A DNA stretch of 64,000 bases from Marichromatium bheemlicum (lineage in GTDB: Bacteria > Pseudomonadota > Gammaproteobacteria > Chromatiales > Chromatiaceae): positions 51,368 to 115,367 of the forward strand of contig NZ_JAAXKX010000013.1 in assembly GCF_012276755.1 (NCBI RefSeq), in the 5' to 3' direction. The position numbers were made by a program, and so were the translations under genes. Below the pieces are notes generated by a model that worked only from the letters and a program-made list of their open reading frames with translations, did no database searches and was not told the origin of the DNA. Positions 57,392 to 64,000 of this stretch are shown here, one piece after another. Each line of letters opens with the position of its first letter. Position 1 is the first letter of the stretch.

Positions 57392-57736
57392 ATGAGCAAC
57401 ATCATTCAACAGCTCGAGAACGAGCAGATCACCCGTGAAGTGCCGGATTTCGCCCCGGGCGACACCGTTGTCGTCCAGGTGCGTGTGAAGGAAGGCAACC
57501 GTGAGCGCCTGCAGGCGTTCGAGGGCGTGGTGATCGCCATCCGCAACCGCGGTCTGAACTCTGCCTTCACCGTGCGCAAGATCTCCCACGGCGAGGGCGT
57601 CGAACGCGTCTTCCAGACCCACAGCCCGACCATCGCCGCGATCGAGGTCAAGCGCAAGGGCGACGTGCGTCGCGCCAAGCTCTACTACCTGCGCGAGCGT
57701 TCCGGCAAGGCCGCCCGCATCAAGGAAAAGGTCTGA
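57392..57736 (+). CDS. rplS: 50S ribosomal protein L19
   Basis: 114 residues. [19 protein letters not shown] and [12 protein letters not shown] are L19 hallmarks. It lies at the 30S-50S interface. It is the last gene of the operon, with a ribosome site-like AGGAGCCTAAGGA before the ATG. Confidence 0.97.
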   Translation: MSNIIQQLENEQITREVPDFAPGDTVVVQVRVKEGNRERLQAFEGVVIAIRNRGLNSAFTVRKISHGEGVERVFQTHSPTIAAIEVKRKGDVRRAKLYYLRERSGKAARIKEKV

Positions 57737-57747
57737 GGTTCGTGGCG

Positions 57748-57765
57748 GCCGCCCGCCTGGGCGGC
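57748..57765 (+). terminator. Hairpin after rplS (weak terminator candidate)
   Basis: GCCGCCC and GGGCGGC pair over seven bases around a GCCT loop, 11 nt after rplS. No T-run follows, so termination would be weak or Rho-linked. It lies 17 nt before the sbcB start. Confidence 0.3.
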
Positions 57766-57782
57766 TGCGCGTTCTGGACGCC

Positions 57783-59222
57783 TTGTCCCGGACCTTCTAC
57801 TGGCACGATTACGAAACCTGGGGCGCCGACCCCCGGCGTGATCGTGCCTGTCAGTTCGCCGGTGTGCGCACCAACGCCGACCTCGATGAGATCGGTGATC
57901 CGCTGGTGCTCTACTGTCGCCCGGCCACCGACCTGCTGCCCCATCCCGACGCCTGCCTGGTTACCGGTATCACGCCGCAGCTAGCCGCGCGCGAGGGGGT
58001 GTGCGAGGCCGAGTTCGCCGCCGCCATCCACGCCGAACTGGCCACCCCCGGCACCTGCGGGGTCGGTTACAACAGCCTGCGCTTCGATGACGAGGTCACC
58101 CGTCATCTGCTCTATCGCAACCTGTTCGATCCCTACGCCCGCGAGTGGCGCAACGGTAACTCGCGTTGGGATCTGATCGACACCCTGCGTCTGGCCCATG
58201 CGCTGCGCCCCGAGGGGATCGCCTGGCCGAGACACGAGGACGGCTCCTCCTCGTTCCGGCTCGAGGCGCTGAGCGCGGCCAACGGTATCGAACACGGTCA
58301 GGCGCACGACGCGCTGGCCGACGTGCGCGCCACCATCGCCCTGGCGCGGCTGCTCAAGCGTGCCCAGCCGCGGCTGTTCGACTACGCCCTGACGCTGCGC
58401 GACAAGCGCCAGGCGCGCGCGCTAATCGACCGCGGTCGTCCGCTGATCCATGCCTCGGCGCGCTACCCGGCCGCGCTCGGCTGCATCGCCCCGATCGCCG
58501 CGCTCGCCCCCCATCCGGGCAACCCCAACGGGGTGCTCTGCTTCGATCTTCGTCACCACCCGGCGCTGCTGCTCGACACCCCGGTCGATGAACTGCGCGC
58601 GCGTCTGTTCACCCCGGCCGCAGCGCGCGGGCGCGGCGCCGATGTGCAGCGCCCGCCGCTCAAGACCGTGCACCTCAACCGCGCCCCGGTGCTCGCCCCG
58701 ATCAAGACCCTGGGGGCGGAGGCCGCCGCGCGCTGGCGGATCGACCCTGCTGCGGTCGAGCTGCACGCTGCGTTCGCCGCCGCGCACGCCACCGAGTTGG
58801 CCAAGCGGGCGCGCGCGCTGTTCGACACCCCGCCCGCGGCCGAGACCGACCCCGACCTGATGCTCTACGGCGGCGGTTTCCTCGGCGATCGCGACCGCCG
58901 CCTGCTCGATGAGCTGCGGCGCCTGCCGCCGGCGCAGCTCGCCGGCCTCGCCCCTGGGTTCGAAGACCCGCGCCTGCCGGAGATGCTGTTTCGCTATCGC
59001 GCGCGCAACTGGCCCGAGACCCTCTCGCCGGAGGAGCACGAGCGCTGGGACGCCTATCGTCTGGCGCGCCTGACCGAGCCCGATGCGGGCGCGAGCCTCA
59101 CCATCGACGATTTCGAGCAGCGGCTTGCTGAACTCGACGCCGAGGGCCTCGACCCGGCCCGCGCCCGCGTGCTCGAAGCGCTCGCCGATTGGGCCGAACA
59201 AGTCCTCGACGTCACCCCCTGA
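57783..59222 (+). CDS. sbcB: Exodeoxyribonuclease I
   Basis: 479 residues, close to E. coli ExoI (475). DEDDh exonuclease motifs: FYWHDYETWG, GYNSLRFDDE and HDALADVRATIAL; the C-terminal ExoI domain includes the FRYRARNWPETL segment. It digests single-stranded DNA 3'-5' in repair and recombination. The start is a TTG at 57783, with no in-frame ATG nearby that keeps the known N-terminus. It follows rplS by 46 nt and may be read from the same transcript. Confidence 0.94.
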   Translation: MSRTFYWHDYETWGADPRRDRACQFAGVRTNADLDEIGDPLVLYCRPATDLLPHPDACLVTGITPQLAAREGVCEAEFAAAIHAELATPGTCGVGYNSLRFDDEVTRHLLYRNLFDPYAREWRNGNSRWDLIDTLRLAHALRPEGIAWPRHEDGSSSFRLEALSAANGIEHGQAHDALADVRATIALARLLKRAQPRLFDYALTLRDKRQARALIDRGRPLIHASARYPAALGCIAPIAALAPHPGNPNGVLCFDLRHHPALLLDTPVDELRARLFTPAAARGRGADVQRPPLKTVHLNRAPVLAPIKTLGAEAAARWRIDPAAVELHAAFAAAHATELAKRARALFDTPPAAETDPDLMLYGGGFLGDRDRRLLDELRRLPPAQLAGLAPGFEDPRLPEMLFRYRARNWPETLSPEEHERWDAYRLARLTEPDAGASLTIDDFEQRLAELDAEGLDPARARVLEALADWAEQVLDVTP

Positions 59223-59229
59223 GCCGCCC

Positions 59230-59943
59230 TCAGCAGGCCAGCTCCACCGACAGCACGCGGATGTACTGCTCGTCGATCTCCCAGCGGATGTCACGGTCAT
59301 AGAGCCGCAACCCGAAGCGCCGCCGCTCCGGGTAACGATCCATGTAACCGGGGCGCGGATCCTGGGTCAGCACCTGCTCGATCAATGCGCGCAGCGCCAG
59401 GCGACCGTCGGGGTCGGCCTGGGCGATACCCTCGAGCGCGGCGGCCTCGAAGCGGATCGGGCGCAGACACACCACCCGCTCCTGTGCAAAGCCGCTGCGT
59501 GCGTCGTGCAGCGCATCGGCATAGGGGACATAAGGCTTGATGTCGAGCACCGGGGTGCCGTCGAGCAGATCGACCCCGCGTAGCTTCAACGCCAGCCCGT
59601 TGCCGTCGCGTTCCAGCCCCTCGTGCGCCACCGCCGAGATCCCGATCGGGTTGGGTCGGTAGGGCGCGCGACTGGCGAATACCCCCACCGTGGCCCGTCC
59701 CCCGAGTCGGGGCGGGCGCACCGTCGGGCGCCACCCGGCATCCAGGCAGTCGTCGTGGAAGACGAAGACCACCCAGACGTGGGAGAAGCCCTCCAGCGCC
59801 TTGAACGCCTCCTCGCGGGCGTACTCGGGGCAGAGTTCGAGCCGGGCGCGGGCGGCTTCGACCAGGCGCGGTTGGCGGGGGATGCCGAACTTGTCGGTAT
59901 AGGGCGAGCGGATGAAACCGATGGGATCGAAATGGAAGGACAT
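59230..59943 (-). CDS. trmO: tRNA (N6-threonylcarbamoyladenosine37-N6)-methyltransferase TrmO (TsaA family)
   Basis: 237 residues. FDPIGFIRSPYTDKFGIPRQP, the SAM-binding APYRPNPIGIS and GVDLLDGTPVLDIKPYVPYAD are conserved in TsaA/TrmO (the first spans residues 5-25). It methylates t6A37 of tRNA-Thr. ATG at 59943 has GGAGTCTCG directly ahead. It converges on sbcB with 7 nt between the stops. The C-terminal extension (about 165-237) is the family's second domain. Confidence 0.93.
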   Translation of the reverse strand: MSFHFDPIGFIRSPYTDKFGIPRQPRLVEAARARLELCPEYAREEAFKALEGFSHVWVVFVFHDDCLDAGWRPTVRPPRLGGRATVGVFASRAPYRPNPIGISAVAHEGLERDGNGLALKLRGVDLLDGTPVLDIKPYVPYADALHDARSGFAQERVVCLRPIRFEAAALEGIAQADPDGRLALRALIEQVLTQDPRPGYMDRYPERRRFGLRLYDRDIRWEIDEQYIRVLSVELAC

Positions 59944-60023
59944 CGAGACTCCGTGTACGTGTGGACCCAGGGCGGGGCGCGCACCCCGCGACAAAGGGTC
60001 CAGCCTATCATCTCGGCGTCGCC

Positions 60024-60944
60024 TCAGAGCAGCAGCTTGAGCGCGAGCAACCCGCCGAGGGTCAGGGTCAGCACGCCGACCGCACCACGGATCAGCGCCT
60101 CAGGCAGGCGGCGCACCGTGACCGTGGCCAGCGGTACCGAGAGCAGGGCCCCGGCGGTCAGCGGCAGCGCCAGCGACCAATCGATCCCCCCCTTGAGCAG
60201 CAGGTAGGCGATGAGTCCGATCAAGCAGGTGAGTGCCTCGGCCATCGAGGTGATCGCCACCGCCTGGCGTGGCGCCACCCCAGAGACCACCTGCCCCGAG
60301 GTCACCAGTGGCCCGTAGCCACCACCGCTCAACCCTTTGTTGAAGGCCGCAATCGAGCCGATGGCGAGGATGCCGGCAGGCCGGTAGCGCAGCTGACGCC
60401 GGGCGGTGAACAGGGTGATGAGCCCCATGCTGAGTACGATCAGCGCGATCGCCAACGAGAACCATTGGGTCGAGAGCCGGATGGCCAGCAGCACCGCGCT
60501 GATCGCCCCCACCGCGCTCAACGTCGCCAACAGCCAGAAGGTACGCCGGGCATGATGGTCGCGACGCAGGTCGATGTTGCCATCGCGGTGATGCATCACC
60601 CCGGCGGTGAGGCCGGTGACCAGCTCCGAGAAGAGCACGGCGGGGACGATCTGTAGCGGCTCGAAACCGGCGAGCAACAGCAGCGGAGTGAGGGTGGTGC
60701 CGTAGCCCATGCCCAGGCTGGAGTCGAGGTACTCACAGGCCAGCGCGGCACCGAACACCGCCAACAGCGCGCTGCTGCCGAGGGTGATCAGCTCGGGTGC
60801 GAGCACTCCCTGCTCGACCAGTGGATCGCGAGCGAGCAGCACGACTACGGCACTCAGTACCAGTGCTGCCCACAGCCACAGCCGGCGGCGATGGGCACGG
60901 TAGAAATCGGTCAGGGTCGCGGCAGTGGCGACAGCGGCATTCAT
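60024..60944 (-). CDS. Sulfite exporter TauE/SafE (TSUP) family transporter
   Basis: 306 residues with about eight to nine hydrophobic helices in two similar halves (MGYGTTLTPLLLLAGFEP in the first, KGLSGGGYGPLVTSGQVV in the second), the hallmark of TSUP. The family moves sulfite, sulfonates or related anions across the inner membrane. ATG at 60944 has AAGGAG 11 nt upstream; ATG at 60968 has none. A sigma-54 element lies upstream on the same strand, and the divergent activator gene probably controls it. Confidence 0.9.
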   Translation of the reverse strand: MNAAVATAATLTDFYRAHRRRLWLWAALVLSAVVVLLARDPLVEQGVLAPELITLGSSALLAVFGAALACEYLDSSLGMGYGTTLTPLLLLAGFEPLQIVPAVLFSELVTGLTAGVMHHRDGNIDLRRDHHARRTFWLLATLSAVGAISAVLLAIRLSTQWFSLAIALIVLSMGLITLFTARRQLRYRPAGILAIGSIAAFNKGLSGGGYGPLVTSGQVVSGVAPRQAVAITSMAEALTCLIGLIAYLLLKGGIDWSLALPLTAGALLSVPLATVTVRRLPEALIRGAVGVLTLTLGGLLALKLLL

Positions 60945-60992
60945 GGATCTGGGCTCCTTGGATTCCATTCGTGGATGGGTGTATCGGCTGCT

Positions 60993-61010
60993 TAACAAGA
61001 ACCGGGCCAA
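60993..61010 (-). promoter_or_regulatory. Sigma-54 (-24/-12) promoter of the TSUP gene
   Basis: On the minus strand TTGGCCCGGTTCTTGTTA matches TGGCACG-N4-TTGCW with GG at -24 and TTG at -12 (GT in place of GC). The start of transcription would be near 60981, 37 nt before the ATG. The presence of a sigma-54 activator gene divergently next door supports it. Confidence 0.65.
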
Positions 61011-61013
61011 ATC

Positions 61014-61031
61014 CTTGAGTTCTTGCTCAAG
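61014..61031. promoter_or_regulatory. Perfect inverted repeat CTTGAG-N6-CTCAAG near the sigma-54 promoter
   Basis: The two six-base arms lie just upstream of the -24 element of the TSUP promoter, in the 212-nt divergent region. It could be an activator site, although sigma-54 enhancers are usually farther away. A second perfect palindrome, GTTTTATAAAAC, lies at 61120-61131, 26 nt before the activator gene. Confidence 0.4.
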
Positions 61032-61156
61032 CGATTGATTGGAAAGCAAGACGCTTCGCCGGACTCGGCCCTTATTGGACGGCGCGACTGCTTTTTTCGT
61101 CTCATATCGTAGATAATCCGTTTTATAAAACAGTTTATTCACGAAATAGCACGGAT

Positions 61157-62674
61157 ATGGATGACCACAGCCCCCTCTTGCTCGCCCTCTGGCGGACCCT
61201 CTGCACCTGCCCGGAACTGCGCGATGGCGTGCCCGCACTCTCGGCGCTGCTCGCCGAGCGTCTCGCACACGATTGGCTGGTATTGCTCGAACTCGACCCG
61301 GCCCAGGGGATGCACCCGCTGGGCTGGAGCGAGACCGCGCCCGCGGCGCTGAGTCACGTCCAGGCGCTCTCCGCCGAGGGGCGGGCACGGTTGCGTCGCT
61401 GGTGTCTGCGCGGCGAGGCGTGCGTGGCGCCGTTTACCGAGGCGCTTCGCGAGTTGCTGCCGACGGGGCCGGGGGCGCCAGACGCCGCGCTTGGACTTGC
61501 CCTCGACGACGAGGCTCCGGGCCTGTTGCTGCTCGGTGGCGCGATCGACGCCGGAGCCGAGCCGCTGCTGCGCGCCATCGCCCACCCCTGCGCGGTGGCG
61601 CTGCGCAACGACCGCCATCTGCGCGAGTTGGCGCGGCTGCGCGAGAGCGCCGAGGCCGACCGTCACTCGCTGCTCACCCGGCTCGGTCGGCAGGGGCTCG
61701 GCGACACCCTGATCGGCGCCGAGGGTGGGCTGCGCGGGGTGATGCAGGGCGTCGAGCAGGTCGCCCCCACCGACACCCCGGTGCTGCTGCTCGGCGAGAC
61801 CGGCTCGGGCAAGGAGGTGATCGCGCGTGCCATCCACGTCCGCTCGCGCCGCGCCGAGGCGCCCTTCGTGCGCGTCAACTGCGGCGCTATCCCCCCGGAA
61901 CTGGCCGACTCCGAGCTGTTCGGCCACGAGCGCGGCAGCTTCACCGGTGCCACCAGCCAGCGCCAGGGCTGGTTCGAGCGCGCCGACGGTGGCACCCTGC
62001 TGCTCGACGAGATCGGCGAACTGCCGCTCGCCGTCCAGGTGCGGCTGCTGCGCATCCTCCAGGACGGCAGCTTCGAGCGCGTCGGCGGTCAGCAACCGTT
62101 GCGCGCCGACGTGCGGCTGATCGCCGCCACCCATCGCGACCTCCACGCGATGGTCGCCGACGGGCGCTTTCGCGAGGACCTGTGGTATCGCATCAACGTC
62201 TTCCCGCTGCGCCTGCCGGCGCTGCGCGAGCGCCGTGACGACATCCCCGCGCTAGCCGCGCATCTCGCGCGCAAGTCGGCACGGCGCCTCGGGCTGACGC
62301 CACAACAGCCGAGCGCCGATGAGTTGGCGCTGCTGCTCGACTATCCCTGGCCGGGCAACGTGCGCGAACTCGGCGCGGTGATCGAGCGCGCCGCCATCCT
62401 CGGCGAGGGCCGCGGGCTGGCCATCGCCCAGGCACTCGGTGCCGGTGGGCCGGGCGCGCCGCGCCCGCGCGCCGCGCCCGCGCCCGTCGTCGAGTCCGAG
62501 GCCATCGCGCCGCTCGATCAGGTGGTGCGTGCGCACATCGCCGCCGCCCTGCGCCACACCCGGGGCCGGATCGAGGGCCCGCACGGCGCCGCGCGCCTGC
62601 TCGCGCTCAACCCCAACACCCTGCGCTCGCGGATGCGCCGGCTGGGACTGGCCGCGCGCGATTTCCGCGACTGA
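61157..62674 (+). CDS. Sigma-54-dependent transcriptional activator (GAF-AAA-HTH, NorR/FhlA-like)
   Basis: 505 residues. An N-terminal GAF-like sensor (about 10-160, with four or five Cys, including CTC and GEAC) is followed by an AAA+ domain (about 185-415): Walker A GETGSGKE, the sigma-54 loop GSFTGA in place of GAFTGA, Walker B LLLDEIGE; then a Fis-type HTH (about 455-500). It probably activates the divergent TSUP gene in response to a small ligand. ATG at 61157 is close to the promoter region, ribosome site weak. A terminator hairpin follows at 62859. Confidence 0.93.
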   Translation: MDDHSPLLLALWRTLCTCPELRDGVPALSALLAERLAHDWLVLLELDPAQGMHPLGWSETAPAALSHVQALSAEGRARLRRWCLRGEACVAPFTEALRELLPTGPGAPDAALGLALDDEAPGLLLLGGAIDAGAEPLLRAIAHPCAVALRNDRHLRELARLRESAEADRHSLLTRLGRQGLGDTLIGAEGGLRGVMQGVEQVAPTDTPVLLLGETGSGKEVIARAIHVRSRRAEAPFVRVNCGAIPPELADSELFGHERGSFTGATSQRQGWFERADGGTLLLDEIGELPLAVQVRLLRILQDGSFERVGGQQPLRADVRLIAATHRDLHAMVADGRFREDLWYRINVFPLRLPALRERRDDIPALAAHLARKSARRLGLTPQQPSADELALLLDYPWPGNVRELGAVIERAAILGEGRGLAIAQALGAGGPGAPRPRAAPAPVVESEAIAPLDQVVRAHIAAALRHTRGRIEGPHGAARLLALNPNTLRSRMRRLGLAARDFRD

Positions 62675-62731
62675 GCGGGCCGCGCGCCGATCGTGCTTGT
62701 GCGTGCTCGCCGAATCGGCGAGACTCGGGGC

Positions 62732-62818
62732 ATGTCACAGGTCCTCGTCCTCGCTCATCGCCCCCGCTACGTCGCCCGCCTCATGCGCTGGCTGGCGCGT
62801 CGCCGCGTGCCGGGGTGA
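62732..62818 (+). CDS. Possible 28-residue peptide
   Basis: ATG to TGA encodes 28 residues, starting MSQVLVLAHRPRYVARLMRW. It is basic and amphipathic. The ribosome site is weak. It lies between the sigma-54 activator and the EamA gene, upstream of a terminator hairpin. It could be a leader peptide or chance; no family was recognised. Confidence 0.2.
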   Translation: MSQVLVLAHRPRYVARLMRWLARRRVPG

Positions 62819-62858
62819 ACCGAAGACGACTGTCCCTGCGTGACTTCGATCCCCTTCC

Positions 62859-62891
62859 CAGGCCGCGGCATCCCCCGCGGCCTGTTTCGTT
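62859..62891 (+). terminator. Rho-independent terminator
   Basis: CAGGCCGCGG and CCGCGGCCTG form a perfect 10-bp stem with a CATCCC loop, followed by TTTCGTTT. It ends the activator transcript and precedes the EamA ribosome site. Confidence 0.65.
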
Positions 62892-62919
62892 TCTGCATGC
62901 TGTGCAATGGAGGTTCCAG

Positions 62920-63807
62920 GTGTCGGTTCCGGCGGCATTCATCGGTGTGGTCCTGATCTGGTCGACCACGCCACTGGCGATCAAGTGGAGCAGCGAGGCG
63001 GGCGCCCAGTTCGGCGTCACCGCGCGCATGGTCCTCGGCGTCTTCCTCTGTCTGGTGTTGGTGGCGGTGATGAGCCGACGCATGCGCTGGAACCGCGCGG
63101 CGCTGCTGACCTATATCGCCGCCGGGCTCGGCATCTGGGGCTCGATGAGCTGTGTCTACTGGGCGGCGCAGTTTATCTCCTCGGGGCTGATCTCGGTGCT
63201 GTTCGGGCTGACCCCGGTGGTCACCGCGCTGATGGCCGCCGCCTGGCTCGGCGAGCGCGCGCTCACCCCGGCGCGCCTGCTCGGCATCGCCGTCGGCATC
63301 GGCGGGCTGTGGCTGATCTTCGCCCAGGGGTTGGCACTCGGCGGTCAGGCGCTGCTGGGCATGGCCGGGGTGGTGGTGACGGTGGTGATCCACTCGGCCA
63401 GCGCGGTCTGGATCAAACGCATCGGCGCGCGCCTGCACCCGGTCGAGACCACCACCGGCGCGCTGCTGATCGCGGTGCCGCTGTTCCTGCTGAGCTGGGG
63501 TCTGAGCGAGGGCTTCGCGCCGCCGGCGACGCTACCGCCGCGCGCGCTCTGGTCGATCCTCTACCTGGCGGTGTTCGGCTCGACCCTGGGCTTCATCCTC
63601 TACTACTTCGTGCTCCACCACATGCAGGCGAGCCGGGTGGCGCTGATCCCGCTCATCACCCCGGTGCTCGCCCTGCTCCTCGGCCACCTCGTCAACGACG
63701 AACTGCTGACCCCGAGGATCTGGCTCGGCAGCCTCACCATCCTCACCGGCCTCGCCCTGTTCGAGTGGGGCGACCAGTGGTGGCGACGCTGGCGGGTGGT
63801 GCGGTGA
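62920..63807 (+). CDS. EamA/DMT-family transporter
   Basis: 295 residues with ten hydrophobic helices in two EamA halves (about 5-135 and 150-285), including TPVVTALMAAAWLGERAL and the closing PVLALLLGHLVNDE. The family exports amino acids, metabolites or drugs. The start is the GTG at 62920, preceded by GGAGG 6 nt upstream; a longer GTG form from 62815 would run through the terminator hairpin. Its stop is 3 nt before the first CRISPR repeat. Confidence 0.88.
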   Translation: MSVPAAFIGVVLIWSTTPLAIKWSSEAGAQFGVTARMVLGVFLCLVLVAVMSRRMRWNRAALLTYIAAGLGIWGSMSCVYWAAQFISSGLISVLFGLTPVVTALMAAAWLGERALTPARLLGIAVGIGGLWLIFAQGLALGGQALLGMAGVVVTVVIHSASAVWIKRIGARLHPVETTTGALLIAVPLFLLSWGLSEGFAPPATLPPRALWSILYLAVFGSTLGFILYYFVLHHMQASRVALIPLITPVLALLLGHLVNDELLTPRIWLGSLTILTGLALFEWGDQWWRRWRVVR

Positions 63808-63810
63808 GCT

Positions 63811-63900
63811 GGGGGCATCCCCGCGTGTGCGGGGAACGCTGAACGCTTGTCTCCAGGTCCGGCTGGCTGGCCGGCTCATCCCCGCATGCGTGGGGAACAC
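63811..63900 (-). CRISPR. Two type I-E-like CRISPR repeats with one 32-nt spacer
   Basis: Repeats at 63811-63839 and 63872-63900 are 29 nt each, with 61-nt periodicity; the spacer is 63840-63871. On the minus strand they read GTGTTCCCC...GCGGGGATGAGCCG and GCGTTCCCC...GCGGGGATGCCCCC. These match the I-E consensus, with a stem of CCCC/GGGG. The left copy has a degenerate 3' end, as expected of the leader-distal end. No repeat follows at the next 61-nt step (63933). No cas gene is within the window; they may lie to the right. Confidence 0.8.
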
Positions 63901-64000
63901 CATTTCCATGTGCACGATGGCGAGTACAAAGTCTTGTTTTGTATCCGTCCTCTCGAGGTGAGGTTCCCCCCGAATTTGGTCCCCCAAGGGGTTGGTCCCC
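63901..64000 (-). promoter_or_regulatory. Possible CRISPR leader or flank at the window end
   Basis: 100 bases to the right of the second repeat, the upstream side if the array is read on the minus strand. It is less GC-rich near 63901-63950 and holds an inverted repeat TACAAA-N7-TTTGTA (63925-63943). TTGGTCCCC occurs twice in the last 26 bases. No IHF consensus was seen. Leader identity is a suggestion from position. Confidence 0.35.

Noticed and set aside
63532..63987. A minus-strand frame running across the CRISPR repeats into the EamA gene
   Set aside because: It contains the translated CRISPR repeats (FPTHAGMSRP, VPRTRGDAP), a common false ORF over such arrays.

Overview
The window is GC-rich chromosomal DNA from a gammaproteobacterium. 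The conserved blocks (rpsP-rimM-trmD-rplS, lpxH-ppiB beside cysS, ppc, sbcB, trmO, pgl) support that class. The overall style, dense in two-component, c-di-GMP and sulfur-related genes, suggests a purple sulfur bacterium or close relative (Chromatiaceae-like). The family is an inference from gene content, not a database match.

Region 1 (1-20570) is an exopolysaccharide locus written almost entirely on the minus strand. In transcription order it holds a STAS-sugar transferase fusion, two glycosyltransferases, a DUF6492-type transferase, a lipoprotein, a large SLBB export protein, a Wzz-like chain-length protein, a Wzx-like flippase, a sulfotransferase, a WecG/TagA-type glycosyltransferase carrying two C-terminal STAS domains, a Nudix hydrolase, a receiver-PP2C phosphatase, a free STAS protein, an RsbW-like kinase, a small ORF and a hybrid histidine kinase cut by the window start. 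The O-antigen-polymerase-like gene (15988-17259) is inserted in the opposite direction. The co-location of a complete partner-switching set (phosphatase, STAS, kinase) with two glycosyltransferases fused to STAS domains suggests that polymer synthesis is controlled post-translationally by STAS phosphorylation. This is the most interesting feature of the window.

Region 2 (21002-28355) carries an Atm1-type ABC exporter, a NarX/NarL-type two-component pair with a cysteine-rich GAF domain, a rhodanese and a Cache-PAS hybrid histidine kinase. Region 3 (28352-35094) is housekeeping (lpxH, ppiB, cysS, pgl), a Tat-dependent class A beta-lactamase-like hydrolase and a receiver protein with a coiled coil and a C-terminal membrane anchor; dispersed palindromic repeats flank cysS. 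Region 4 (35110-45788) has a possible short RNA, a Cache-PAS-GAF-PAS-GGDEF-EAL protein, an RND efflux pump with its adaptor, and a two-subunit molybdenum hydroxylase in which the expected catalytic glutamate reads as aspartate.

Region 5 (45800-59943) holds SufE, IscA, a Lon-substrate-domain protein, the ergothioneine genes egtB-egtD, ppc, an XpaC/TelA pair preceded by a 41-residue micro-protein, the rpsP-rplS operon, sbcB and trmO. Region 6 (60024-64000) has a TSUP transporter divergent from a sigma-54 activator, with a good -24/-12 element between them, then an EamA transporter, and finally two type I-E-like CRISPR repeats around one 32-nt spacer.

No tRNA, rRNA or transposase gene was recognised.
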